Assembly: GCA_035048485.1 (NCBI GenBank)
Contig: CM068589.1
Span: 1,167,001 to 1,231,000 of the forward strand
Direction: 5' to 3'
Origin: Pteria penguin
Taxonomy: Eukaryota; Mollusca; Bivalvia; Pterioida; Pteriidae
DNA: 64,000 nt
Shown here: positions 1-12,130 of the stretch, one piece after another
How the letters are laid out: the number at the start of each line of letters is the position of its first letter
Position numbering within the stretch: position 1 is the stretch's first letter
The notes under the pieces: model-generated
Told to the model about the DNA's origin: nothing
The model's input: only the letters and a program-made list of their open reading frames with translations
Database searches by the model: none
Program-made: the position numbers and the translations under genes

Positions 1-1040
1 TTAAACTGTGCAATATTTAAACATGGTAGATAAAAGATAAACATAAAAAATACATAAAAATGAAAAAGTTCAAAGTAAAGGTCAAGTATCTATTAGACAA
101 GCTACTATTTAAGATTAATAAATTCACCATTCTTTCAATATATTTATATATCTATATAATATAAAAGAATTAACCAACATTTGACCTGAAAATAATGAAA
201 TTAAAAGTAAAATATTATGAAAAAATCATTTTTTTGGTGGTAAATACCATCATTATCTACCATATGAGTGGTAATTTCGGTAATATTATTGGTAATTTCA
301 GCAACTTATTTGATAACTTCGGCATTTATATGCACCCGTTTTTACTTTTAGGGGTCGATTTAAAGGTCCCATGCCATACCAACAAGTCAAGTATTCCCTT
401 AGTCTTGTTCCATGATGCCTTGTGCTGCCCTGGGCTCTCTCAGGTATAACATTCCATGTACATGATGATGTGAGTACATTATGAAAATAGAGAATAACAT
501 GTGGCATTGGCCAATACATAGATCTACATACATGTACATATAGCATTGGCCAATACATAGATCTACATACATATAGACTAATAATAATAATATACACATA
601 AAAAATTTACATCGGAAGATTGAAGGACGCATGCGCCAGCTAGTTGCTAGGGAAAATTTGTGGTAAGTTTGTGTCACTTTTGTCTCTTACCAAGTTCGTA
701 AGTTAAAATCTTACGACAGTTCATAAGATATTTTTGTGAAAAGGGCTGCTGACCCTCTTCCCCTCTAACTGTTAGTCGGGACTCCTATTGATCTCAGCTC
801 GCTTACAGACGGGCAGAGCACGGTTAACTTATGATGATGTCGCCTTACATATTTTTGATAGCAACATATAATTCTATTAATGTTTCGTGTGTAATATAAA
901 AATTTTATTACCTCTTTTCTTGAGAAACCTGTTTATCTTCGTTCTCTATATGGAGGATTATTTATAAATTTTTAAAAGTGTCCTTAGCTTGTGCTGTTTT
1001 TGCGGCGAGTGGGAAGATGGGCGCCCGTAAACCGGTTCAC
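1..1040. other. Non-coding stretch, no gene recognised
   Basis: AT-rich sequence with a short 39-bp direct duplication at about 504-580 (unit beginning GCATTGGCCAATACATAG). The small open frames on either strand do not look like conserved proteins. Confidence 0.6.
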
Positions 1041-1043
1041 CAC

Positions 1044-1236
1044 ACCAATTGAATGACGTTTGTTACTTCAATTGACCGACCTAAGTGGGTATCGCAACCG
1101 CAGCACAATCAAATATTTTGTAATGTAGTTTTTCCGTGTATATTCTACTATTATCATGTTTTGTGTGCATGTCCTTAGTGATTTGTGTCATACAGCTTTG
1201 TCAGATGTCCTCTGTTTTCTCTTTCAAAATGCATAT
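1044..1236 (+). repeat. Dispersed direct repeat, copy A
   Basis: About 200 bp beginning ACCAATTGAATGACGTTT, closely matching 2562-2763 with scattered substitutions and small indels. The family is unknown and no coding capacity is visible. Confidence 0.85.
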
Positions 1237-1392
1237 TTCAAAATCAACTGACATTGAAGATTGTAATCTACTTGAAAATTAAAGAAATTGGCATAATGCA
1301 CAGCTTTGTCCTGTTTGGCACTTTCTACACAGTGTTTGTTTACATTCATGTATATATACAGTGCTGAATTATATTGTTTCGTCTGTATGCCA

Positions 1393-1500
1393 GGGCATTC
1401 ACAACGGGTGTGGCTAGCCAAACAGGAGACGCTAACTCCTCCTTGGCACATGGCCTCACCTGAATTTCAGGGGTCCGTGAATGTCCCGGGTGGTACATTG
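1393..1500 (+). repeat. Dispersed repeat with GGAGACGCTAACTCCTCC motif
   Basis: The segment CACAACGGGTGTGGCTAGCC, then GGAGACGCTAACTCCTCC and a CAGGGGTCCGTG block, resembles a dispersed bivalve repeat I recall. Related GGAGACGCTAAATTCTCCC blocks occur at 23820-23850 in this window. The assignment is by memory, not alignment. Confidence 0.45.
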
Positions 1501-1514
1501 TTGTTGGTGCCATA

Positions 1515-2560
1515 GTCATGTGACACCAAGTACTTTGGTATTTTACATTTGGGATTTATTGGCACATATGCTTTTGTCATCCACTGTTTCGGTTCCCTAT
1601 GATCCAATGTATGTGTGACAAAGCTCAAATTTTGACTTAAATCAGTAGAATCAAATAATCTGAGAATATCAAATGAAGTTTTATTACGTTAGATGTTTTA
1701 TGAAAATCATTTGTTTAACACGAGTTTCATAAAAAAAACTTTCTTGTATAGATGTAACATCAACTGAATTTTTAACATGCGATTTTAGGCGTAATAATGC
1801 ATTTGAAATCAGGTTGTTTTAAATCATAGGCTAATTTTCTTTCGGGGTTTACTATAAAAATGCATTTGAAGTCTCTGATATTTGTGTGTGGAGGAAATCG
1901 GGTTTTTCGCGGGATCGAGAGGTCCAATGTTCGAGCCCCACCGGAAATATGTTGGTGTCTTTCGGATTAGTCTCGTTTCCGAGACATTTTGGTGAACACC
2001 TGAAGTCCTCGGGAACCAGGCGAAATTTCGGATGAGATAGTGAAAATTCGGTTAATATTTTTAGTCACGGTAAATGCTGCTTTTTTGTGAATGACACCTC
2101 TCTTCTTCGTGTGGGACCGTTACATAGAACAGGCAATCTGGTTAAAACCAGTCACCGAAACCATTATTTCCCATTACCAATCAATGAACTCGACTAGGCA
2201 CGTGCAAGTGACGCGATATGTAACGAACACTGTTCAAAAACTTCCTTGTAGGTCATGCACGCTGGGGATGTTAATTACATTCTTAGGAATTGGTAGCCGA
2301 TCCACTGATTGGCTGAAAATCAGAGTTCACCAGAACATGACCCCTTACAGGGTTTCCCCAGATCTTTATCCGTAATAGGACAGAACAGGATACATCTGTA
2401 GACCTACAAAGGCCTTATTCTCTTTCTGTGTTTCCTCAATCTAATTAAAATCATATCTTTATTCCGATTCTCTATCTGTTCCTTTGCGTATTACGCAATG
2501 ACACAAATAGAGAAGCGGAAAAAAGAGATTGGTGTTTCCTACACTTAAGAATTTTCTCTT
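1515..2560. other. Non-coding stretch with a weak tRNA-like fragment
   Basis: No gene is recognised. At about 1920-1945 a GTTCGAGCCCC motif resembles a tRNA B box, but no convincing A box precedes it. The open frame at 2091-2375 has no family resemblance. Confidence 0.5.
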
Positions 2561-2561
2561 A

Positions 2562-2763
2562 ACCAATTGAATGACGTTTCTTACTTCAATTGACCGTCCT
2601 AAGTCGGTATCGTAACCGCAGCACAATCGAATATTTTTTGTAATAACGTTTTTCCGCGCACATTCTATTACTATCATTTTTTTGTGTGCATGTCCTTGTT
2701 GATTTGTGTCATACAGCTTTTTCAGATGTCTTCTGTTTTCTCTCTTACAGAAATATGTATTTC
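2562..2763 (+). repeat. Dispersed direct repeat, copy B
   Basis: Second copy of the ~200-bp repeat at 1044-1236, about 1.5 kb away. The two share the ends ACCAATTGAATGACGTTT and TCAGATGTC(C/T)TCTGTTTTCT. Confidence 0.85.
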
Positions 2764-2766
2764 TAT

Positions 2767-3460
2767 ATTGTGGCGACATTATCTGAGGTTCGACAAAGCT
2801 CAGAATGCGTATTCATTAATGTATTACAAAAAGAGCAAATGAAAATCGCATTAATGTCACGCTATTTTTAAGAATCATGGAGGGGTCAATACTTGCAACT
2901 GTGAAGTCACATTAGAGGCCATATATTGCCTTATTATACGTATGTTATACGATTGTATTATAAAACAGCATTATGATACTCGGCAAATTATATCATGTCA
3001 TTGGAGTAACATAAAATATTTTTCTGATCCTTAATGCCGTTCGGAACCTCTGTATCATTAGTATTTATCACTATCAATGGGTGCATTAGAAATTAAGTCT
3101 CTGTTACGGCACTTATACATATACATGTTACATATAGCTTTCATTTGTTTCTTAAAACTGCCATTTTAAGAATAAAATTTAAATGTCTATAAATGCTTGT
3201 AATGCAGCATTTACGTCATTTAATCCATATCCTTGTCTTCTCTTTTCATTTCTTTTTATCAAAATGCAAACTTATGTCCTTAATATACAAACTCGGAATA
3301 CGATACAAGTGGCAACTGTTAGCAGTTATACACATGCATTATACAGTGCACCATCTACGATTTCAACAACAAGTGCCTCTTCAGTGATGATCAAGGTCGA
3401 ACTGGGGTATATATATATATAGATGTTGCAATGACAATTGAGAGGTGAAAAAAAGATGTT
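2767..3460. other. Non-coding stretch, no gene recognised
   Basis: AT-rich, with a short (TA)n run near 3409-3421. Nothing else is supportable. Confidence 0.5.
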
Positions 3461-3461
3461 A

Positions 3462-3545
3462 TGCGCTATTACAATAGCTCAGTTGTGCCTTTGGTGGTTG
3501 ACCGAAAGGTCCGTGGTTCGAATCCGACAGAGGTTTTTCGATATA
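3462..3545 (+). mobile_element. tRNA-derived SINE or tRNA-like fragment
   Basis: An A-box-like TAGCTCAGTTGT (3475-3486) is followed 28 bp later by a near-perfect B box GGTTCGAATCC (3515-3525), the RNA polymerase III internal promoter layout. The acceptor stem is not complementary, so it is not a functional tRNA. It directly abuts the 104-bp array. Confidence 0.6.
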
Positions 3546-3557
3546 TTGTTTATCGAT

Positions 3558-4252
3558 GTTTAGTAGGCGTGTTGTATAGGTCTACATTCTGTGTGGTGCA
3601 TTAGACAGATGACGTCATCGTATCTATAGGTACCTGTCACCACGTACAGGTCCTTCACTGTGTTTAGTAGGCGTGTTGTATAGGTCTACATTCTGTGTGG
3701 TGCATTAGACAGATGACGTCATCATATCTATAGGTACTTGTCACCACGTACAGGTCCTTCACTGTGTTTGGTAGGTGTGTTGTGTAGGTCTACATTGTAT
3801 GTGGTGCATTAGACAGATGACGTCATCATATCTATAGGTACCTGTCACCACGTACAGGTCCTTCACTGTGTTTGGTAGGTGTGTTGTGTAGGTCTACATT
3901 GTATGTGGTGCATTAGACATATGACGTCATCATATCTATAGGTACATGTCACCACGCACAGGTCCTTCACTGTGTTTGGTAGGTGTGTTGTGTAGGTCTA
4001 CATTGTATGTGGTGCATTAGACAGATGACGTCATCGTATCTATAGGTACTTGTCACCACGTACAGGTCCTTCTCTGTGTTTGGTAGGTGTGTTGTGTATG
4101 TCTACATTGTATGTGGTGCATTAGACAGATGACGTCAGCATATCTATAGGTACCTGTCACCACGTACAGGTCCTTCACTGTGTTTTGTAGGTATGTTGTG
4201 TATGTCTACGTTGTATGTGGTGCATTAGACAGATGACGTCATCATATCTATA
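3558..4252 (+). repeat. 104-bp minisatellite, ~6.7 copies, one CRE palindrome per unit
   Basis: Units start near 3558, 3662, 3766, 3870, 3974, 4078 and 4182, exactly 104 bp apart, beginning GTTTGGTAGGTGTGTTGTGT. Each contains the cyclic-AMP response element palindrome TGACGTCA (3610, 3714, 3818, 3922, 4026, 4130, 4234) while the surrounding sequence varies. Confidence 0.95.
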
Positions 4253-4394
4253 AGAGAAATATTGATGTTGTTAATTAAAACCAGGAGCAGGAACAAGGAC
4301 AGGAACAGAAGAAATGAGAAGGCACTACTTAGGATATTGTGACCGGTATGACCGAATGTTAAGCATGAACGCCTCAGTGGGATGTGACCAGTTA

Positions 4395-5455
4395 TACGAG
4401 GATTAAAGACGAGGATTAAACGAGCACGTCTTGGTGATGAGTGACCCGTCTGAGCGCGGATTAAACGAGCACGTCTTGGTGATGAGGGACCCGTCTGAGC
4501 GCGGATTAAACGAACATGTCTTGGTGGTGAGTGACCCGTCTGAACAGGGATTAAACAAGCACGTCTTGGTGATGAGTGACCAGTTAGACGAGGATTAAAC
4601 GAGCACGTCTTGGTGATGAGTGACCCGTCTGAGCGCGGATTAAACGAGCACGTCTTGGTGATGAGTGACCCGTCTGAGTGCGGAATGAACGTCTTGGTGA
4701 TGAGGGACCCGTCTGAGCGCGGATTAAACGAGCACGTCTTGGTGATGAGTGACCCGTCTGAGCGCGGATTAAACGAGCACGTCTTGGTGATGAGTGACCC
4801 GTCTGAGCGCGGATTAAACGAGCACGTCTTGGTGGTGAGTGACCCGTCTGAGCGCGGATTAAACGAGCACGTCTTGGTGATGAGTGACCCGTCTGAGCGC
4901 GGATTAAACGAGCACGTCTTGGTGATGAGTGACCCGTCTGAGAGCGAATTAAACGAGCACGTCTTGGTGGTGAGTGACCCGTCTGAGCGCGGATTAAACG
5001 AGCACGTCTTGGTGATGAGTGACCCGTCTGAGCGCGGATTAAACGAGCACGTCTTGGTGGTGAGTGACCCGTCTGAGCGCGGATTAAACAAGCACGTCTT
5101 AGTGATGAGTGACCCGTCTGAGCGCGGATTAAACAAGCACGTCTTGGTGGTGAGTGACCCGTCTGAGTGCGGATTAAACGAGCACATCTTGGTGATGAGT
5201 GACCCGTCCGAGCGCGGATTAAACGAGCACGTCTTGGTGGTGAGTGACCCGTCTGAGTGCGGATTAAACGAGCACATCTTGGTGATGAGTGACCCGTCCG
5301 AGCGCAGATTAAACGAGCACGTCTTGGTGGTGAGTGACCCGTCTGAGCGCGGATTAAACGAGCACGTCTTGGTGATGAGTGACCAGTCCGAGCGCGGATT
5401 AAACGAGCACGTCTTGATGATGAGTGATCCGTCTGAGCACGGATTAAACGAGAAC
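4395..5455 (+). repeat. 45-bp minisatellite, ~23 copies
   Basis: The unit contains GAGTGACCCGTCTGAGCGC, then GGATTAAACGAGCACGTCTT. Four units fill 180 bp, giving 45 bp. Because 45 is a multiple of three, long frames stay open on both strands; these are repeat artefacts, not genes. Confidence 0.95.
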
Positions 5456-5660
5456 GTCTCAGTGCGGTGTGACCTGTCTGACCGTGGTGTGACCAGACTG
5501 ACCGAAAATTAAGCGAGCATGTCTCCGTGCAAAGTGTCCGGTCTGACAGAGGGTTAAGCGAGCTTATCTCAGTGCGGAGTGGCCTGTCTGACCGAAGGGT
5601 TAGGTAGCTTGCCTCAGTGCGGGGTGAACGGTTTTACCGAGGGGTGAGCAAGCACGTGTG
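5455..5660 (+). repeat. Diverged tail of the 45-bp array
   Basis: Four or five degenerate units with core CTGACCGAAGGGTTAAGCGAGC and CTCAGTGCGG. They link this array to the 36-37-bp arrays at 9.45-12.1 kb. Confidence 0.75.
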
Positions 5661-5908
5661 GCATGGCCACGCAACCTGACGGAGAGGCCTGCTTTGGAGG
5701 GATGTGTTTCTGACTACAAAGAAATAATGGTCAACGGGAGTACATATGTAATGTTTGTCGTTTACATCAATAATTCATTTAAGGTATAAGATTTTTCGTA
5801 GGCGACACATTCCTTACCTAATCGTGGACTAGCTCCAAACAGCAGCAGACATGCTTGATCTAAAGTTTGGCTCGTTGATTTTAACCCCAACAAACAGAGG
5901 AACTATTG

Positions 5909-7945
5909 CTGACCAGGAAGACTGTACCACCCACTCACCAAATGACCAGGAAAACTGTACCACCCACTCACCAACTGACCAGGAAGACTGTACCACACAC
6001 TCACCAACTGACCTGGAAGACTGTACCACACACTCACCAACTGACCAGGAAGACTGTACCACACGCTCACCAACTGACCAGGAAGACTGTACCACACACT
6101 CACCAACTGACCAGGAAGACTGTACCACCCACTCACCAACTGACCTGGAAGACTGTACCACACACTCACCAACTGACCAGGAAGACTGTACCACCCACTC
6201 ACCAACTGACCAGGAAGACTGTACCACACACTCACCAACTGACCAGGAAGACTGTACCACACGCTCACCAACTGACCAGGAAGACTGTACCACACACTCA
6301 CCAACTGACCAGGAAGACTGTACCACCCAGTCACCAACTGACCTGGAAGACTGTACCACACACTCACCAACTGACCAGGAAGACTGTACCACACACTCAC
6401 CAACTGACCAGGAAAACTGTACCACCGCTCACCAACTGACCAGGAAGACTGTACCACCCACTCACCAACTGACCAGGAAGACTGTACCACACACTCACCA
6501 ACTGACCAGGAAAACTGTACCACCGCTCACCAACTGACCAGGAAGACTGTACCACACACTCACCAACTGACCAGGAAGACTGTACCACCCACTCACCAAC
6601 TGACCAGGAAGACTGTACCACCCACTCACCAATTGACCAGGAAGACTGTACCACCCACTCACCAACTGACCAGGAAGACTGTACCACACACTCACCAACT
6701 GACCAGGAAGACTGTACCACACACTCACCAACTGACCAGGAAGACTGTACCACCTACTCACCAACTGACCAGGAAGACTGTACCACCCACTCACCAACTG
6801 ACCTGGAAGACTGTACCACACACTCACCAACTGACCAGGAAGACTGTACCACCCACTCACCAACTGACCTGGAAGACTGTACCACACACTCACCAACTGA
6901 CCAGGAAGACTGTACCACACGCTCACCAACTGACCAGGAAGACTGTACCACACACTCACCAACTGACCAGGAAGACTGTACCACCCACTCACCAACTGAC
7001 CTGGAAGACTGTACCACACACTCACCAACTGACCAGGAAGACTGTACCACACACTCACCAACTGAACAGGAAAACTGTACCACCGCTCACCAACTGACCA
7101 GGAAGACTGTACCACCCACTCACCAACTGACCAGGAAGACTGTACCACACACTCACCAACTGACCAGGAAAACTGTACCACCGCTCACCAACTGACCAGG
7201 AAGACTGTACCACACACTCACCAACTGACCAGGAAGACTGTACCACCCATGCACTCACCAACTGACCAGGAAGACTGTATCACCGCTCACCAACTGACCA
7301 GGAAGACTGTATCACCGCTCACCAACTGACCAGGAAGACTGTACCACCCACTCACCAACTGACCAGGAAGACTGTACCACCCACTCACCAACTGACCTGG
7401 AAGACTGTACCACCCATGCACTCACCAACTGACCAGGAAGACTGTACCACCGCTCACCAACTGACCAGGAAGACTGTACCACACACTCACCAACTGACCA
7501 GGAAGACTGTACCACCCACTCACCAACTGACCTGGAAGACTGTACCACACACTCACCAACTGACCAGGAAGACTGTACCACACACTCACCAACTGACCAG
7601 GAAAACTGTACCACCGCTCACCAACTGACCAGGAAGACTGTACCACCCACTCACCAACTGACCAGGAAGACTGTACCACACACTCACCAACTGACCAGGA
7701 AAACTGTACCACCGCTCACCAACTGACCAGGAAGACTGTACCACACACTCACCAACTGACCAGGAAGACTGTACCACCGCTCACCAACTGACCAGGAAGA
7801 CTGTACCACCCACTCACCAACTGACCAGGAAGACTGTACCACCCACTCACCAACTGACCAGGAAGACTGTACCACACACTCACCAACTGACCAGAAAGAC
7901 TGTACCACCCACTCACCAACTGACCTGGAAGACGTACCACCCATG
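5909..7945 (+). repeat. 33-bp minisatellite, ~62 copies
   Basis: The unit is ACTGACCAGGAAGACTGTAC plus CACCCACTCACCA. Most units are 33 bp, with 31-bp variants (CACCGCTCACC) that shift frame. Long frames on both strands (for example TDQEDCTTHSP repeated) are interrupted wherever a 31-bp unit occurs, which argues against coding. Confidence 0.95.
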
Positions 7946-7949
7946 CCGT

Positions 7950-9224
7950 TGTGCATGAATAACTATTAAAATGTATTATGTCGTAAATATTTGGGATTAA
8001 CTACCGAGAAAACATTACATGGCATGACCACCTACAAAGCTTGGAAACGCATTGTTTTCGCACTTTCAAATTCAAACTGGACAGGAAAATACTTGAAATT
8101 AGATAACTCTTTTTTATTTGGCCAACTTCGCAATATGCAGATACTGTTTGGAACAACTGTCATGTTCTAATTTTTGAATTTATTTGGGGTGGTAAATACA
8201 AAAATTAGTACATGACGATTACCAATAATTTGGGGGGGGGGGGGGGGGTTTAAATACAAAACTTAGAACATGACACAGATTCGCCAGATGCGAAAATCAA
8301 AAACTCGAAGAAATTCAAATCGAGGCAATCTATAAAGTGACCTGTGCAACGCGATCCTGTTCTAGTGTTACACTACTAGCGCAGGCTAGGTGGGACAGCC
8401 TTAAAATAAAACCGGAAATCTAACCAAAGTTTATTTACGTTTTACAAAATGGTTAACAATCATGATCCATCTTAATTACATACTTTGGTTCCCCCTAGTG
8501 TCCATGAGGTCAGCCAAGGCGTTCTTAGATCTGAAAACGACATTCAATTACAAAAATGTAAAATCACTTTATATCAAAATTTATTCATTAGTAATACAGT
8601 AACTCAGCTGGCTTCAGTATCTGAATCTACAATAAAGATCTATCAATTTACTTTCTTCCTTGGAAACTCGTTTAGAAAAAAGACTATAAAAACTTTCAAA
8701 ACAGTTATACACCAGGGAGGGGGGATGGATGGTGCCAAACACAATACGCTCTTCTGCGATTGGGCTGCAGCTCTCTGAACTCTGACTTATAATAATCATT
8801 ATAGAGCTAATGATACTAGTGTCTGTGGAGCTACAGAAGCAGTATAACACTTTTTATAGTGAGACTAAGCCCACAACAATACATACCAAACTTACTTCAT
8901 TAATGTATATACAGTAAGGTTGATTCTGCTGTTATACCATGAATGTTAATTGTATAACCGTAATATAAAGACTTGCTAAGACTCGGAAATGTGTTGTTGT
9001 TGACTTAAGGATTTTGTGTTTATGGTGTGACCCATCTCGGTAAGATTTTCTCAAAATCAAGGTGGATTACCCATAGTAAACTGTGACTATTTTGATAGAT
9101 GAGGGCCGGACAAATATTTTGATACGTGTGGTATATAAAGCTAAGTAATCCCTTGTTGAATGATTGGTAATTTGATAATGTACCCTATGGGGACAGAAAT
9201 TACTATGCTTTGACAGTGCTTGTT
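7950..9224. other. Non-coding stretch with poly-G run
   Basis: No gene recognised. A G homopolymer lies at 8232-8248, and its flanks (TAAATACAAAA(A/C)TTAG, ACATGAC) are partly repeated about 50 bp apart. The open frames here show no conserved features. Confidence 0.55.
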
Positions 9225-9225
9225 G

Positions 9226-9419
9226 GGAAGGTAAATCCAGACGCGCGGTGTATCCGAACGATCGCTAGTTTAAGTTTTAGTTTTACTGACCATTTCAAGT
9301 AATTCTAAATGCACAACTTGGAAGAAGAACATCCAACTACTTGCCGATGGACATTTTAAAAAATTTAATGTGATTTAAACAAACCGTCCGGTTTGACTTC
9401 GCGTCTGGATTTATCTTCC
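9226..9419. mobile_element. MITE with ~20-bp terminal inverted repeats
   Basis: GGAAGGTAAATCCAGACGCG (9226-9245) is inverted at 9400-9419 (CGCGTCTGGATTTATCTTCC) with one mismatch. The 154-bp interior has no coding capacity. No clear target duplication was found. It lies just before the 37-bp array. Confidence 0.6.
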
Positions 9420-9449
9420 TGACCAGTATAATAAGCTCCTTTCAATGCA

Positions 9450-10632
9450 GCAGTGTGACTAAAGGTTAAGCGAACTGATATCATGACCTGCCTGACTGAT
9501 TGTTAAGCGAACTGATATCATGATCTGCCTGATTGATGATTAAGCGAACTGATATCATGACCTGCTTGATTGATGATTAAGCGAACTAATATCATGACCT
9601 GCCTGATTGATGGTTAAGCGAACTGATATCATGACCTGCCTGATTGATGGTTAAGAGAGCTGATATCATGACCTGAATGATTGATGGTTAAGGGAGCTGA
9701 TATCATGACCTGCCTGATTGATGATTAAGCGAACTGATATCATGACCTGCCTGATTGATGGTTAAGCGAACTGATACCATGAACTGCCTGATTGATGGTT
9801 AAGGGAGCTGATATCATGACCTGCCTGATTGATGGTTAAGGGAGATGATATCATGACCTGCCTGATTGATGAACTGATATCATGACCTGTCTGATTGATG
9901 GTTAAGCGAGCTGATATCATGACCTTTCTGATTGATGATTAAGCGAACTGATATCATGAACTGCCTGATTGATGCTTAAGGGAACTGATATCATGACCTG
10001 CCTGATTGATGGTTAAGCGAACTGATAACATGACCTGTCTGATTGATGATTAAGCGAACTGATATCATGAACTGCCTGATTGATGCTTAAGGGAACTAAT
10101 ATCATGACCTGCCTGATTGATGGTTAAGCGAACTGATATCATGATCTGCCTGATTGATGAACTGATATCATGACCTGCCTGACTGATGGTTAAGAGAGCT
10201 GATATCTTGACCTGCCTGATTGATGGTTAAGCGAACTAACATCATGACCTGCCTTATTGATGGTAAAGCGAACTGATACAATGACCTGCATGATTGATGC
10301 TTAAGCGAGCTGATATCATGACCTGCCTGATTGATGGTTAAGCGAACTGATATCATGACCTGCCTGATTGATGATTAAGCGAACCGATATCATGACCTGC
10401 CTGATTGATGGTCAAGCGAACTGATATCATGACCTGCCTGATTGATGAACTGATATTATGACCTGTCTGATCGATGATTAAGCGAACTGATATCATGACC
10501 TGCCTGATTGATGGTTAAGCGAACTAATATCATGACCTGCCTGATTGATGAACTGATATCATGACCTGCCTGATTGATGGTTAAGCGAACTGCTATCATG
10601 ACCTGCCTGATTGATGGTTAAGCGAGCTAGTC
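9450..10632 (+). repeat. 37-bp minisatellite, ~31 copies
   Basis: The unit is GCGAACTGATATCATGACCT plus GCCTGATTGATGGTTAA. Several shortened units lack GGTTAAGC. It grades directly into the next, related array. Confidence 0.95.
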
Positions 10633-11190
10633 TTTATTGCTCAGTGACAAGTATGACTGGGGATTTGGCGAGCTCGCCTTGATACAACGCGAGCGAGGGA
10701 TAAGCGAGCTCGTTCAGTACAGCGCGACCGGGGTATAAGTGAGTTCGTTCAGGACAGCGCGACCGAGAGATAAACGAGCTCGCCTCAAAACAGCGTGACC
10801 AAGGGAAAAGTGAGCACGTTCAGTACAGCGCTACTGAGTGATAAGCGAGCTCGTCCAGTACAGAGCGACCGAAGGATAAGCGAGCTCGTCACAATACAAC
10901 GCGACCTAGGGATATAGCGAGCTGGTCAAAATACAGCGTGACCTAGGGATAAGCGAGCTCGCCTCAGTACAGTCCGACCGAGGGATAAGCAAGCTGGTCA
11001 CAGTACAGAGCGACCGAGGGATAAGAGAGCTTGTCTCAGTACAGTGCGACAGAGGGATAAGCGGGATAAGCGAGCTCGTCCAGTACAGTGCGACCGACGA
11101 ATAAGCGAGCTGGTCTCAGAATAGCACGACCGAAGGATAAGCGAGCTGCTCTCAATACAGCGCGACCGAAGGATAAACGATCTGGTCTCA
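10632..11190 (+). repeat. ~36-bp diverged minisatellite, ~15 copies
   Basis: The unit is approximately GCGAGCTCGTCTCAGTACAG plus CGCGACCGAGGGATAA. It is strongly diverged between copies, suggesting the oldest part of this chain of arrays. Confidence 0.85.
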
Positions 11191-11700
11191 GTACGGAATG
11201 ACCATGAGTTGCCATGGGTTTAACGAGTTACTCTCAGTACAGAGTTACCATGGGTTTAACGAGTTACTCTCAGTACAGAGTTACCATGGGTTTAACGAAT
11301 TACTCTCAGTACAGAGTTACCATGGGTTTAATGAGCTACTCTCAGTGCAGAGTTACCGTGGGTTTAACGAGCTTCTCACAGTGCAGAGTTACCGTGGGTT
11401 TAACGAACTGTCCTCAGTACAGAGTTATCATGGGTTTAACGAGCTACTCTCAGTACAGAGTTACCATGGGTTTTACGAGCTACTCTCAGTACAGAGTTAC
11501 CATGGGTTTAACGAGCTACCCTCAGTACAGAGTTACCATGGGTTTAACGAGCAATTCAGTGCAGAGTTACCATGGGTCTAACGAGCTACTCTCAGTACAG
11601 AGTTACCATGGGTCTAACGAGCTACTCTCAGTACAGAGTTACCATGGGTTTAACGAGCTACCCTCAGTACAGAGTTACCATGGGTTTAACGAGCTACTCC
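11190..11700 (+). repeat. 36-bp minisatellite, ~14 copies
   Basis: The unit is GTTTAACGAGCTACTCTCAG plus TACAGAGTTACCATGG. It shares ACGAGCT and CTCAGTACAG with the preceding array. Confidence 0.93.
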
Positions 11701-12130
11701 CAGTGCAGTAAGACTGTGAGTATAACGAGCTACTCCCAGTGCAGTAAGACTGTGAGTATAACGAGCTACTCCCCGTGCAGTAAGACTGTGAGTATAACGA
11801 GCTACTCCCAGTGCAGTAAGACTGTGAGTATAACGAGCTACTCCCAGTGCAGTAAGACTGTGAGTATAACGAGCTACTCCCAGTGCAGTAAGACTGTGAG
11901 TATAACGAGCTACTCCCCGTGCAGTAAGACTGTGAGTATAACGAGCTACTCCCAGTGCAGTAAGACTGTGAGTATAACGAGCTACTCCCAGTGCAGTAAG
12001 ACTGTGAGTATAACGAGCTACTCCCAGTGCAGTAAGACTGTGAGTATAACGAGCTACTCCCAGTGCAGTAAGACTGTGAGTATAACGAGCTACTCCCCGT
12101 GCAGTAAGACTGTGAGTATAACGAGCTCTA
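11700..12130 (+). repeat. 36-bp homogeneous minisatellite, ~12 copies
   Basis: The unit is ACTGTGAGTATAACGAGCTA plus CTCCCAGTGCAGTAAG. Copies are nearly identical apart from CCC(A/C)GTG variants, so this is a recent expansion of one variant of the neighbouring 36-bp family. Confidence 0.95.

Noticed and set aside
3558..4252. CRISPR-like array (regular repeats)
   Set aside because: Units are head-to-tail with no variable spacers, in eukaryotic DNA; it is a minisatellite. The same applies to all arrays here.
4225..5512. Long open frames (up to 350 aa) on both strands across the 45-bp array
   Set aside because: A 45-bp period keeps frames open in all copies. The peptides are pure repeats, open on opposite strands at once, with no signal peptide, domain or splice context.
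5829..7956. Many overlapping frames (TDQEDCTTHSP and VVQSSWSVGE repeats)
   Set aside because: Open on both strands and several frames because the 33-bp unit lacks stops. 31-bp units shift the frame repeatedly, which a protein would not tolerate.
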